Of a stretch of 22,896 nucleotides of DNA, positions 16,825 to 22,748 are shown piece by piece. Within the stretch, counting starts at the first letter, position 1; each line of letters begins with the position of its first letter. Made by a program: the position numbers and the translations under genes. The DNA comes from Polaromonas sp. (GTDB lineage Bacteria > Pseudomonadota > Gammaproteobacteria > Burkholderiales > Burkholderiaceae_C): NCBI GenBank assembly GCA_028292345.1, contig JAQGMN010000110.1:1-22896 (forward strand). The letters are read 5' to 3'. The notes beneath the pieces are model-generated. The model was not told the origin of the DNA and ran no database searches. It was given only the letters and a program-made list of their open reading frames with translations.

Positions 16825-17988
16825 TCACTTCGTGCCGGAAGCCGAAGCCGCCGGCGCGGCCACAACCGGGCTTGCTATTGAATCAGGAGCTGCTTGCGCC
16901 CGCCCGCCCTGCGCAACAGGCACTTTTGGCTCATAAATACTGACTTTCTGGCCGGGCGACAGCACATGCACGCCGGCGCTGACCACCAGCATGCCCGGCG
17001 CCAGCCCGGCCCCGACCACGACCTCGTTGCCATCGGCAGTCAGCACCTGGATCGCCTGCGACCTGACCGTCATGCTGGCCTTGTCCAGCACCCATACCGT
17101 GGTGGCTTGCGCTTCCTGGCGCAAGGCGCTGGTCGGCAGCTTGATGACCGGCGTGCCGGCGGCGGCGCCGGACGCCAGGATGGCATAGACCGTCGCGCCC
17201 AGCGGCGGCGCTTTTCCGTCGATCGACACCTTGACCGGATACGTGCGCGTCACCGGGTCGCTGCTGGCGGCCACCTCGCGCACCTTGCCCGTCAGCTCGC
17301 CGCCCTGCGCCCAGACGCGGATGCGCACTGGCGCGCCCACCTTGATGCCGGCCACCTTGTCCTCGGGCACCGAAAACACCACGTCGCGCACGCCATCGGC
17401 GGCAATCCGCACCACGGTCGCGCCGGCGGCGACAACCTGGCCCGGCTCGGCCTCGACTGCCGTCACGATGCCGGACACATCGGCTGTCAGCACCGCATAA
17501 CCGGTCTGGTTGCCCTGCACCGCCGACTGCGACTGGGCCTGTTCCAGCTGCGCCTGCGCGGCCTTCAGGGTCGCTTCTCGGCGCTCCAGCTCGGCGCCGC
17601 TGATGAAGTTCTGGTCTTTCAGCGCCTGGTAGCGCCTGAAGTCGGCAGCGGCCAGGTTGCGGCTGGTGGCGGCGGCGGCGACCTGGGCGCGGGCAGCCTC
17701 GGCGGCCAGCCGGTAGTCCTGCGGATCGAGCTGCGCCAGCACCTGCCCGGCCCTGACCTGCTGGCCGACCTCGGCCTGGCGCTTGACAAGCTTGCCGCCA
17801 ATCCGGAAGCCCAGCCGGGACTCGACCTGCGCCCGCACTTCGCCGGCATATTCATGGCTGGGCGAATAGGCGCTGGCGCCGACGGTGATGACCTTCACGG
17901 CGCGAACCGGTTCCTCGGGCGGCGCGGGCCGCGAGCAGGCGGCCAGCAGCAGGGCAGCGCCTGCCAGGGAGACAACGGTTTTGTTCAT
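16825..17988 (-). CDS. Efflux RND transporter periplasmic adaptor (membrane-fusion lipoprotein)
   Basis: A 387-residue adaptor of the AcrA/HlyD type that links the permease to an outer-membrane channel. The N-terminus is a lipoprotein signal, hydrophobic with lipobox LLAAC and lipidated C18. A first barrel/lipoyl half (about 45-90, RLGFRIGGKLVKRQAEVGQQV) is followed by an alpha-hairpin (about 91-160, rich in Ala, Gln and Glu), the second lipoyl half (VSGIVTAVEAEPGQVV, 171-186) and beta-barrel and membrane-proximal domains. The fold ends near residue 352 (SPGQKVSIY); residues 353-387 are an extra tail largely encoded by a family A repeat. No Shine-Dalgarno is obvious. It is first in the operon, directly before the permease, behind a TetR-operator-like palindrome. 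Confidence 0.92.
   Translation of the reverse strand: MNKTVVSLAGAALLLAACSRPAPPEEPVRAVKVITVGASAYSPSHEYAGEVRAQVESRLGFRIGGKLVKRQAEVGQQVRAGQVLAQLDPQDYRLAAEAARAQVAAAATSRNLAAADFRRYQALKDQNFISGAELERREATLKAAQAQLEQAQSQSAVQGNQTGYAVLTADVSGIVTAVEAEPGQVVAAGATVVRIAADGVRDVVFSVPEDKVAGIKVGAPVRIRVWAQGGELTGKVREVAASSDPVTRTYPVKVSIDGKAPPLGATVYAILASGAAAGTPVIKLPTSALRQEAQATTVWVLDKASMTVRSQAIQVLTADGNEVVVGAGLAPGMLVVSAGVHVLSPGQKVSIYEPKVPVAQGGRAQAAPDSIASPVVAAPAASASGTK
16872..16932 (+). repeat. Dispersed repeat family A, copy 3, inside the adaptor gene
   Basis: On the plus strand TTGCTATTGAATC, AGCTGCTTGCGC, CTGCGCAACAGGCAC and TTTTGGCTCA align with copy 1 (864-923). It is antisense to the adaptor gene and encodes its residues 353-373 (EPKVPVAQGG...DSIAS), just after the last conserved strand. 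Confidence 0.7.
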
Positions 17989-18065
17989 GATGGGCAGGTG
18001 GACTGGTGGGAAAAGGTTCCGGGCGAATCCGGGCGGTGAGGGCTTGGGGCGTCATCAATCAACGG

Positions 18066-18087
18066 TTACTGACTGAGCGGTTAGTAA
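18066..18087. promoter_or_regulatory. TetR-type operator palindrome upstream of the efflux operon
   Basis: A 22-bp imperfect palindrome: TTACTGACTGA on one side and GCGGTTAGTAA on the other, with eight of eleven positions symmetric. Size and TTACT/AGTAA ends are typical of operators bound by TetR-family repressors of efflux pumps. It abuts the -10 of the adaptor promoter. No TetR-family gene is in the window. Confidence 0.55.
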
Positions 18088-18114
18088 TCTAGGGGAAATG
18101 CAAAATCTTGTCAA
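18086..18114 (-). promoter_or_regulatory. Predicted sigma-70 promoter for the efflux operon
   Basis: On the minus strand TTGACA (18114-18109, six of six), 17-bp spacer, TAGATT (18091-18086, four of six). Initiation near 18079 falls inside the palindrome at 18066-18087, so a bound repressor would block the start site. The -35 lies within four bases of the hpnC promoter-like box on the other strand. Confidence 0.6.
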
Positions 18115-18116
18115 GC

Positions 18117-18122
18117 GACAAT
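18117..18122 (+). promoter_or_regulatory. GACAAT -10-like box just before hpnC
   Basis: GACAAT ends exactly seven bases before the hpnC ATG, and the same box has the same spacing before hpnD. No Shine-Dalgarno is visible in either case. This would fit leaderless or near-leaderless transcripts starting at or next to the ATG; the -35 match is poor. Confidence 0.35.
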
Positions 18123-18129
18123 CCGGCGC

Positions 18130-18984
18130 ATGAACCAAGGCTCTTCCCCGCTTACGCCAAGCCTGCAAGGCGTCAGCCACTACGAGAATTTTCCGGTAGC
18201 GACCGTGCTGTGCCCGCCGCATTTGCGGCCGGCGATTGCCGCGATTTACTGGTTCGCCCGCACCGCCGACGACATCGCCGACGAAGGCGATGCGCTGCCC
18301 CGGACGCGGCTCGATGATCTGGCCGCCTACCGCGCCGACCTGAAGGCGACCGCTGCCGGATTGATGCCTTCACCGCGCTGGGCCGGGGTGTTCGGCCCAC
18401 TCGGCCCGGTGATCAGGCGGTTCGACCTGCCGGTGGATTTGCTCGCTGATTTGCTCAGCGCCTTCGAACAGGACGTGGTTAAGCAGCGCTATGCCAGCCA
18501 GGCCGAACTGTTCGATTACTGCCGCCGCTCTGCCAACCCGGTCGGCCGGCTGCTGCTGCACCTGTACGGCGTGAAGGATGCGGCATCGCTGGAGGAGAGC
18601 GATTGCATTTGCACCGCGCTGCAGCTGATCAATTTCTGGCAGGACCTGGGGCTGGACATTGCGCGCGGCCGCATTTATCTGCCCGCCGACGGCTGGGCTG
18701 CGCATGGCGTCGATGAGGCACAACTGCTGCGGCTGGACAGCAACCCGAACACTATCAACTTAATAGCTGCTCATGCCCAACAGGCGGGCGTAATGATGCG
18801 AAAAGGCTCAAATCTGGTGAAAAAGGTGCCGGGGCGCGGCGGCTGGGAGCTGCGGCTGGTGGTGCAAGGCGGCCTGCGGATTCTGGACAAAATCGAAGCG
18901 CTGGGGTTTGACACCTTGCGACGACGGCCCAGGCTGGGGGCTTGGGATGTGGTGGTGATGGCGTGGCGGGCGCTGTGGATGTGA
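18130..18984 (+). CDS. hpnC: Hydroxysqualene synthase HpnC
   Basis: A 284-residue squalene/phytoene-synthase-fold enzyme. In the three-step HpnCDE route it converts presqualene diphosphate to hydroxysqualene in the cytoplasm. The first aspartate-rich motif is in ARTADDIADEGD (D47, D48, D51) and the second in NFWQDLGLDIARGRIYLP (D172, D176). The signature LRLVVQGGLRILDKIE near 241-256 separates HpnC from HpnD. Start at 18130 is chosen by the family N-terminus (HYENFPVA at 17-24); there is no Shine-Dalgarno. Residues about 208-228 are encoded by sequence resembling the dispersed repeat family A. It is divergent from the efflux operon; hpnD follows 1.4 kb later. Identification is firm. Confidence 0.93.
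   Translation: MNQGSSPLTPSLQGVSHYENFPVATVLCPPHLRPAIAAIYWFARTADDIADEGDALPRTRLDDLAAYRADLKATAAGLMPSPRWAGVFGPLGPVIRRFDLPVDLLADLLSAFEQDVVKQRYASQAELFDYCRRSANPVGRLLLHLYGVKDAASLEESDCICTALQLINFWQDLGLDIARGRIYLPADGWAAHGVDEAQLLRLDSNPNTINLIAAHAQQAGVMMRKGSNLVKKVPGRGGWELRLVVQGGLRILDKIEALGFDTLRRRPRLGAWDVVVMAWRALWM
18751..18813 (+). repeat. Repeat family A-like segment inside hpnC
   Basis: CTATCAACTTAATAGCTGCT followed by a G/C-rich middle, then TGCGAAAAGGCTCAAAT. The AATAGCTGCT and TGCGAAAAGGC blocks correspond to blocks of copies 1-3 in order and at matching spacing. It encodes about residues 208-228 without breaking the frame. It is a weaker match than the other copies and could partly be convergence. Confidence 0.5.
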
Positions 18985-19083
18985 GGGTGTGTGGAGTCGC
19001 CGCCAGTGATGCCGGGCAGATGACTGCAGCGCTTCGCCGGGAGCCAGACTATCGGCCAGTTTTTTGGCGTTGTGGATAGTCAT
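18985..19083 (-). other. Possible small or truncated coding start downstream of the PNPOx-like gene
   Basis: A minus-strand frame starts with ATG at 19081-19083, eight bases after the PNPOx-like gene stops, and reads MTIHNAKKLADSLAPGEALQ. It then runs on antisense into hpnC to 18808, where the codons look like shadow. It could be a gene remnant truncated near the end of hpnC; no family recognised. Confidence 0.2.
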
Positions 19084-19091
19084 GCGAAGGG

Positions 19092-19562
19092 TCAGGCGTT
19101 GCCATCGCCTCTCGTGACTTTGTATGTCTTCAGTGCAGCTTCTATCTGGCTCGCTTCTGTAGTGCCTGGAAACTGCCGGTAGCCTGGCGCGACAATAGGA
19201 GCAACCCGTTCAACCCGAACTGCAATGACTGAATGAATGGGAAATTTTCCTTGCGTCATCGCTTCCAGCGGCGCCAGGAATACCGGGAAGTCGGAATCCC
19301 TGGGTCCGACGACACGCGCCGTACCCGACAGCTTGAAGCCCTTCTGAACAAATACCTCGACAAAGCCAAGACAAACCTTTGGATTGAACCGGAGGTTTCG
19401 AATCGTGTTTGGGGACGCAATGTTCGCAACCAGGACTGTGTCATTTCCGTAGGACACGAAAATTTCCTTAGGGGATACATTCGGCGCGCCGTGCTCATCG
19501 ACAGTTGCCAGCCAACAAAGGACGCTGGATTCAATGTATTTCAAAACGCCTGCCGTGAGCAT
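19092..19562 (-). CDS. Pyridoxamine 5'-phosphate oxidase-like (FMN split-barrel) protein
   Basis: A 156-residue protein with the short split-barrel fold of PNPOx-like flavoproteins: an opening helix with LCWLATVDEHGAPNVSPKEIF (15-35), then VLVANIASPNTIRNLRFNPKVCLGFVEVF and the strand FKLSGTARVVG. Members bind FMN, F420 or haem, and their substrates cannot be read from sequence; true PdxH is longer. It is leftward, facing hpnC from the right and downstream of DUF805, and has no obvious link to squalene synthesis. No clear Shine-Dalgarno precedes the ATG; a later start is possible but would cut the conserved first helix. AT content is somewhat higher than in its neighbours, which may hint at later acquisition. 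Confidence 0.82.
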   Translation of the reverse strand: MLTAGVLKYIESSVLCWLATVDEHGAPNVSPKEIFVSYGNDTVLVANIASPNTIRNLRFNPKVCLGFVEVFVQKGFKLSGTARVVGPRDSDFPVFLAPLEAMTQGKFPIHSVIAVRVERVAPIVAPGYRQFPGTTEASQIEAALKTYKVTRGDGNA

Positions 19563-19664
19563 AGTGACTGTTTGTACTCATTTCAAACATTTATTCGGAC
19601 TACATGTTGTGGCTGGTGCATATCCTGGCCAGCATTCCCGAACCCGACTTATTCGCAAAGCAAC
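19563..19664. other. Gap between PNPOx-like gene and DUF805 gene
   Basis: About 100 bp with no supported gene. It contains the upstream region of the PNPOx-like gene, with no convincing sigma-70 promoter, and ends at the hairpin at 19665-19687. Confidence 0.4.
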
Positions 19665-19687
19665 ACCGCGCCGTTAACCGGCGCGGT
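19665..19687 (-). terminator. Strong hairpin downstream of the DUF805 gene
   Basis: ACCGCGCCG, 5-nt loop, CGGCGCGGT: a perfect 9-bp GC-rich stem. On the minus strand it is followed by GTTGCTTTGCG, only a weak T-rich tail. It lies 43 bp past the DUF805 stop, so it may end that transcript. Confidence 0.45.
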
Positions 19688-19730
19688 CGATGTGATGGTC
19701 GCGCCTCGCGTCAGAACTCGCCCCGAGGCC

Positions 19731-20102
19731 TCACACGACATTGCCTTTGGGGCAAGGTCCGTAGGCGTTGTCGCCCGGCGAACTGTCCTGCACAGCAAAC
19801 ACCAGCAGGACGATGGCGCCGACCACCGGAATGAAGGCCAATAGCAGCCACCAGCCGCTGCGCCCGGTGTCGTGAAGCCGGCGCACGCCGACGGCAAGCG
19901 AGGGAATCAGCAAGCCCACAGTCAGCAGCATGCCCAGCATGCCCATGCCCGATGCGCTGCTGTAGGAGCCGGTCATGGCGTCAACGATAGACACACTGAC
20001 GACAAGCAGCACGTAAAAAAGAAAGTAATACCAGTACTCCGCGCGTTGCGCACGACCGGAGAAAGTGGCATATTTTTTCAGGGCGATCAAAAACCAGTTC
20101 AT
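19731..20102 (-). CDS. DUF805 family inner-membrane protein
   Basis: A 123-residue membrane protein of the DUF805 (YhaH-like) family, function unknown. The family signatures are the amphipathic FSGRAQRAEYWYYFLFY near 14-30, RRLHDTGRSGWWLLLAFIPVVG at 74-95, and a short C-terminal tail ending AYGPCPKG where NRYGPDP is usual. Predicted transmembrane segments are at about 23-43, 55-73 and 84-104. The start at 20102 is set by GGAG six bases upstream and by the family N-terminus (MNWFLIALKKYATF); a longer frame upstream has no such support. TATAGT on the minus strand at 20163-20168 is a possible -10. It lies between hpnC and hpnD on the opposite strand with no evident pathway link. Confidence 0.9.
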   Translation of the reverse strand: MNWFLIALKKYATFSGRAQRAEYWYYFLFYVLLVVSVSIVDAMTGSYSSASGMGMLGMLLTVGLLIPSLAVGVRRLHDTGRSGWWLLLAFIPVVGAIVLLVFAVQDSSPGDNAYGPCPKGNVV

Positions 20103-20365
20103 GCTTGCTCCCGGTGAGACGCCCGTGCCGGACCCGTCGCCCGACAAGTAACATCTGGCAACACTATAGCGGCAAACCATGGCGGCGCCGGGGTTTGACC
20201 GGGTGCATCTTCATGCGCTTTCATGGACACAAGCGGGCCGCGACACAGGCTGCTGCGGCCCCCAATCGCCGTTGGTGCTTTTGCTTTTTGCCAACTTCGG
20301 TGTGGCAGCGATGCGTGCGGCATGCGGTCACAAACCGTCCGTTCCACCCTGCGACAATCGCCCGC
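20103..20365. other. Divergent gap between DUF805 and hpnD
   Basis: A 263-bp region with open frames on the plus strand that show no family features and no ribosome-binding site; I see no gene. It holds the DUF805 ribosome-binding site, a TATAGT box on the minus strand (20163-20168) and a GACAAT box before hpnD. Confidence 0.5.
20353..20358 (+). promoter_or_regulatory. TGC-GACAAT extended -10-like box before hpnD
   Basis: CTGCGACAAT has a TGN extension and ends seven bases before the hpnD ATG, the same geometry as before hpnC. There is no visible Shine-Dalgarno. Suggests a leaderless transcript; inferred only. Confidence 0.35.
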
Positions 20366-21208
20366 ATGACGCCCGAGAACTATGTCCAGCAAAAGGCCGC
20401 CGCTTCCGGCAGCAGTTTTTACTATGCCTTCCTGTTTCTGCCGACGGAAAAGCGCGCCGCCATCACTGCGTTTTATGCTTTTTGTCGTGAAATCGACGAT
20501 GTGGTCGACGAGGTCACCGACCCCGGCGTCGCACACACCAAGCTGGGCTGGTGGCAGGGCGAGGTGGTCAAGTCGTTTGCCGGCAACCCGACGCATCCGG
20601 TGATGAAGGCCTTGATGCCGATGACCGCCGCCTACGGCATCGAGGCGCGGCACCTGCAGGCGGTGATCGAAGGCTGCCAGATGGACTTGTCGCAAAACCG
20701 CTACCTGGATTTTGCTGCGCTGCAGCGCTACTGCCACCTGGTCGCCGGCATCGTCGGCGAAGTGGCGGCGCGCATCTTTGGTCAGACCGAACCCGCCACC
20801 ACCGCCTATGCGCACAAGCTGGGTCTGGCGTTTCAGCTCACCAACATCATCCGCGACGTCGGCGAAGACGCGATGCGCGGGCGCATTTATTTGCCCGTCA
20901 ACGAGTTGCAGCAATTCGACGTGAAGGCGCACGAAGTTTTGAAGCGCCAGTATTCGGACCGCTTCAGCGCGCTGATGAAGTTCCAGACCGAGCGCGCCCT
21001 GGCGTTGTACGACGAAGCGCTGGCGCTGCTGCCCGATGCCGACCGCCGCGCGCAGAAGCCCGGCCTGATGATGGCCAGCATCTACCGCACGCTGCTGCGC
21101 GAGATTGCCGCCGACAACTACCAGGTGCTGCACCAGCGCGTCAGCCTGACGCCGCTGCGCAAGTTCTGGCTAGCGTGGAAAACCCAGGCTTTTGGACGCG
21201 TGGTCTGA
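20366..21208 (+). CDS. hpnD: Presqualene diphosphate synthase HpnD
   Basis: A 280-residue squalene/phytoene-synthase-fold enzyme. In the HpnCDE route it condenses two farnesyl diphosphates to presqualene diphosphate. The first aspartate-rich motif is in YAFCREIDDVVDEV and the second in LTNIIRDVGEDAMRGRIYLP, giving metal-binding aspartates on facing helices. The start at 20366 (MTPENYVQQKAAASGSSFYYAF) matches the family N-terminus; the open frame continues further upstream but without family features or a ribosome-binding site. It lies 200 bp before hpnE, separated by a large inverted repeat. Phytoene synthase is the obvious alternative, but the hpnC/hpnE neighbourhood makes HpnD much more likely. 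Confidence 0.94.
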   Translation: MTPENYVQQKAAASGSSFYYAFLFLPTEKRAAITAFYAFCREIDDVVDEVTDPGVAHTKLGWWQGEVVKSFAGNPTHPVMKALMPMTAAYGIEARHLQAVIEGCQMDLSQNRYLDFAALQRYCHLVAGIVGEVAARIFGQTEPATTAYAHKLGLAFQLTNIIRDVGEDAMRGRIYLPVNELQQFDVKAHEVLKRQYSDRFSALMKFQTERALALYDEALALLPDADRRAQKPGLMMASIYRTLLREIAADNYQVLHQRVSLTPLRKFWLAWKTQAFGRVV

Positions 21209-21270
21209 TTCGGTTTCCATTTCAATCGGAATTGACGAATTGCTTTCACTCATGCGCTTGACTTCGCTGC

Positions 21271-21355
21271 GCGTCATTCCCGCGAAGGCGGGAATCCAGA
21301 CTCGTTTGAGCGTTCAATCCGTACCGCTGGATTCCCGCGTTCGCGGGAATGACGC
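21271..21355. repeat. Large inverted repeat (MITE-like) between hpnD and hpnE
   Basis: Two 29-bp arms (21271-21299 and 21327-21355) are reverse complements with one mismatch. Each arm also contains its own palindrome, ATTCCCGC-N4-GCGGGAAT. The arms enclose 27 bp. Repeats with GTCATTCCCGCG...GGGAATGAC ends are widespread in betaproteobacteria and resemble the Neisseria dRS3 core, from memory. In RNA it would form a long hairpin between hpnD and hpnE. Confidence 0.9.
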
Positions 21356-21408
21356 GGGGAACCGTCCAGCCAAAACGGAAATTCAGTGAAACGCGTGTCA
21401 TCAGTACC

Positions 21409-22671
21409 ATGAAAGTCGCCATCGTCGGCGCGGGCTGGGCCGGATGCGCCGCAGCCGTCGAGGCAATGCGACTGGGCCACCACATCACGATTTTCGAGGC
21501 TTCGCGCACCGCTGGCGGCCGTGCCCGGCGCGTCATGGCGACGGTGGACGGCCAGCAAATCGCGCTGGACAACGGCCAGCACATCCTGATCGGTGCCTAT
21601 GCCGAAACCCTGCGGCTGATGAAGGAGGTCGGCGTCGATGAATCCGCGTCCTTCCTGCGCCTGCCGCTGACGATGCAGTTCCCCGATGGCAGCGGATTGC
21701 TACTCCCCGACTGGCCGGCGCCGCTGGACGCTTTGGCCGGCATCCTGAGCGCACGCGGCTGGCCGTTGGCCGACAAGCTGTCGCTGCTCAAGGTGGCGCT
21801 GGGCTGGCGGCTGGGCGGCTTCAGCTGTCCGCCCGGCGAGTCGGTCAGCGATTTGTGCAGCGGCCTGGCGCCCGGCCCGATGGCCGCGCTGATCGAGCCG
21901 CTGTGCGTGTCGGCGCTGAACACGCCGCCCGAACGCGCCAGCGGACAGGTGTTCCTGCGGGTGATGCGCGATGCGCTGTTTGCGCAAAGCGGCGGCTCGA
22001 ACCTGCTGCTCCCGCGCACCGACCTGAGCGCCCTGCTGCCCGAGGCGGCGCTGGCCTGGCTGGCGGCGCACGGCGGCGCGCAGCGGCTGGGCGTGCGGGT
22101 TCAGGCGGTGTCGCCGGCCGGCCCGGGCTGGCGCGTGGACGGCGAACCCTTTGACCGCGTCGTACTCGCCTGCCCGCCCAATGAAGCGGCGCGCCTGGTG
22201 CAAGGCAGCGGCGTTGCCACCGGTGCGTGGATGGCGCAGGCGCGCGGCCTTGAGCATGAAGCGCTGGCCACGGTCTATGTGTCTGGCGCCAGCGCGCTCC
22301 TGGCGCAGCCGATGCTGGCCCTGCATGCCAGTGCGGACGAACCCGCCCAGTTCGTCTTTGATCGGGCGCAGCTTGGCGGCCCTGCGGGCCTGCTGGCGTT
22401 TGTCATCAGCGCCAGCACCGGCGACAGCGCTACGCTGACCGCGCAGGTGCTGGCGCAGGCCGCGCGGCAGCTGGGGCTGGCGGACCTGCGGCCGGTGCAG
22501 ACGATTGTCGAAAAACGCGCCACCTTTGCCTGCACGCCAGGCTTGCAGCGCCCGGCGCAGCGGATCGCCGATGGGCTGCTGGCCTGCGGCGACTACATCG
22601 CCGGTCCGTATCCGGCGACGCTGGAAGGCGCGGTGCGCTCTGGTCTTGAAGCCGCCCGCAGCTTGCGCTGA
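21409..22671 (+). CDS. hpnE: Hydroxysqualene dehydroxylase HpnE
   Basis: A 420-residue FAD-dependent amine-oxidase/phytoene-desaturase-fold enzyme that reduces hydroxysqualene to squalene, the last HpnCDE step. The N-terminal Rossmann motif is VAIVGAGWAGCAAA (GxGxxG at 7-12) with the ribose-binding acid E30 (IFEAS) and the following GGRARR. The C-terminal FAD-contact segment is LACGDYIAGPYPATLEGAVRSG. The start at 21409 puts the Rossmann strand at residue 2 as usual; an ATG 20 codons upstream lies inside the inverted repeat and adds nothing conserved. No Shine-Dalgarno is evident. Squalene made here would feed hopanoid or related lipid synthesis; no squalene-hopene cyclase gene is in the window. 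Confidence 0.94.
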   Translation: MKVAIVGAGWAGCAAAVEAMRLGHHITIFEASRTAGGRARRVMATVDGQQIALDNGQHILIGAYAETLRLMKEVGVDESASFLRLPLTMQFPDGSGLLLPDWPAPLDALAGILSARGWPLADKLSLLKVALGWRLGGFSCPPGESVSDLCSGLAPGPMAALIEPLCVSALNTPPERASGQVFLRVMRDALFAQSGGSNLLLPRTDLSALLPEAALAWLAAHGGAQRLGVRVQAVSPAGPGWRVDGEPFDRVVLACPPNEAARLVQGSGVATGAWMAQARGLEHEALATVYVSGASALLAQPMLALHASADEPAQFVFDRAQLGGPAGLLAFVISASTGDSATLTAQVLAQAARQLGLADLRPVQTIVEKRATFACTPGLQRPAQRIADGLLACGDYIAGPYPATLEGAVRSGLEAARSLR

Positions 22672-22696
22672 ACCACTGGCAGCGCCACCAGCCGCT

Positions 22697-22748
22697 CATC
22701 AATTCATAGCTGCTGGTGCTTACCAGGTATGCGCATCAGGCACTTTGT
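22697..22748 (+). repeat. Dispersed repeat family A, copy 5, overlapping the GST 3' end
   Basis: CATCAATTCATAGCTGCTGG, then TGCTTACCAGG, then TATGCGCATCAGGCACTTTG, matching copy 1 (864-923) block for block. It lies after hpnE and contains the stop codon of the convergent GST gene. Confidence 0.75.

Noticed and set aside
13926..16943. A 1005-codon plus-strand open frame opposite the RND operon
   Set aside because: It is antisense to two clearly recognisable efflux proteins, is rich in His, Arg, Gln and Ala as expected for GC-rich shadows, and has no domain I recognise.
19602..19834. A plus-strand frame starting MLWLVHILASIPEPD
   Set aside because: Its opening residues look protein-like, but there is no ribosome-binding site and most of it is antisense to the DUF805 gene and its hairpin.
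20105..20365. N-terminal extension of HpnD
   Set aside because: The frame is open but shows no similarity to the family and no start signals; HpnD proteins begin near MTPENYVQQKA.
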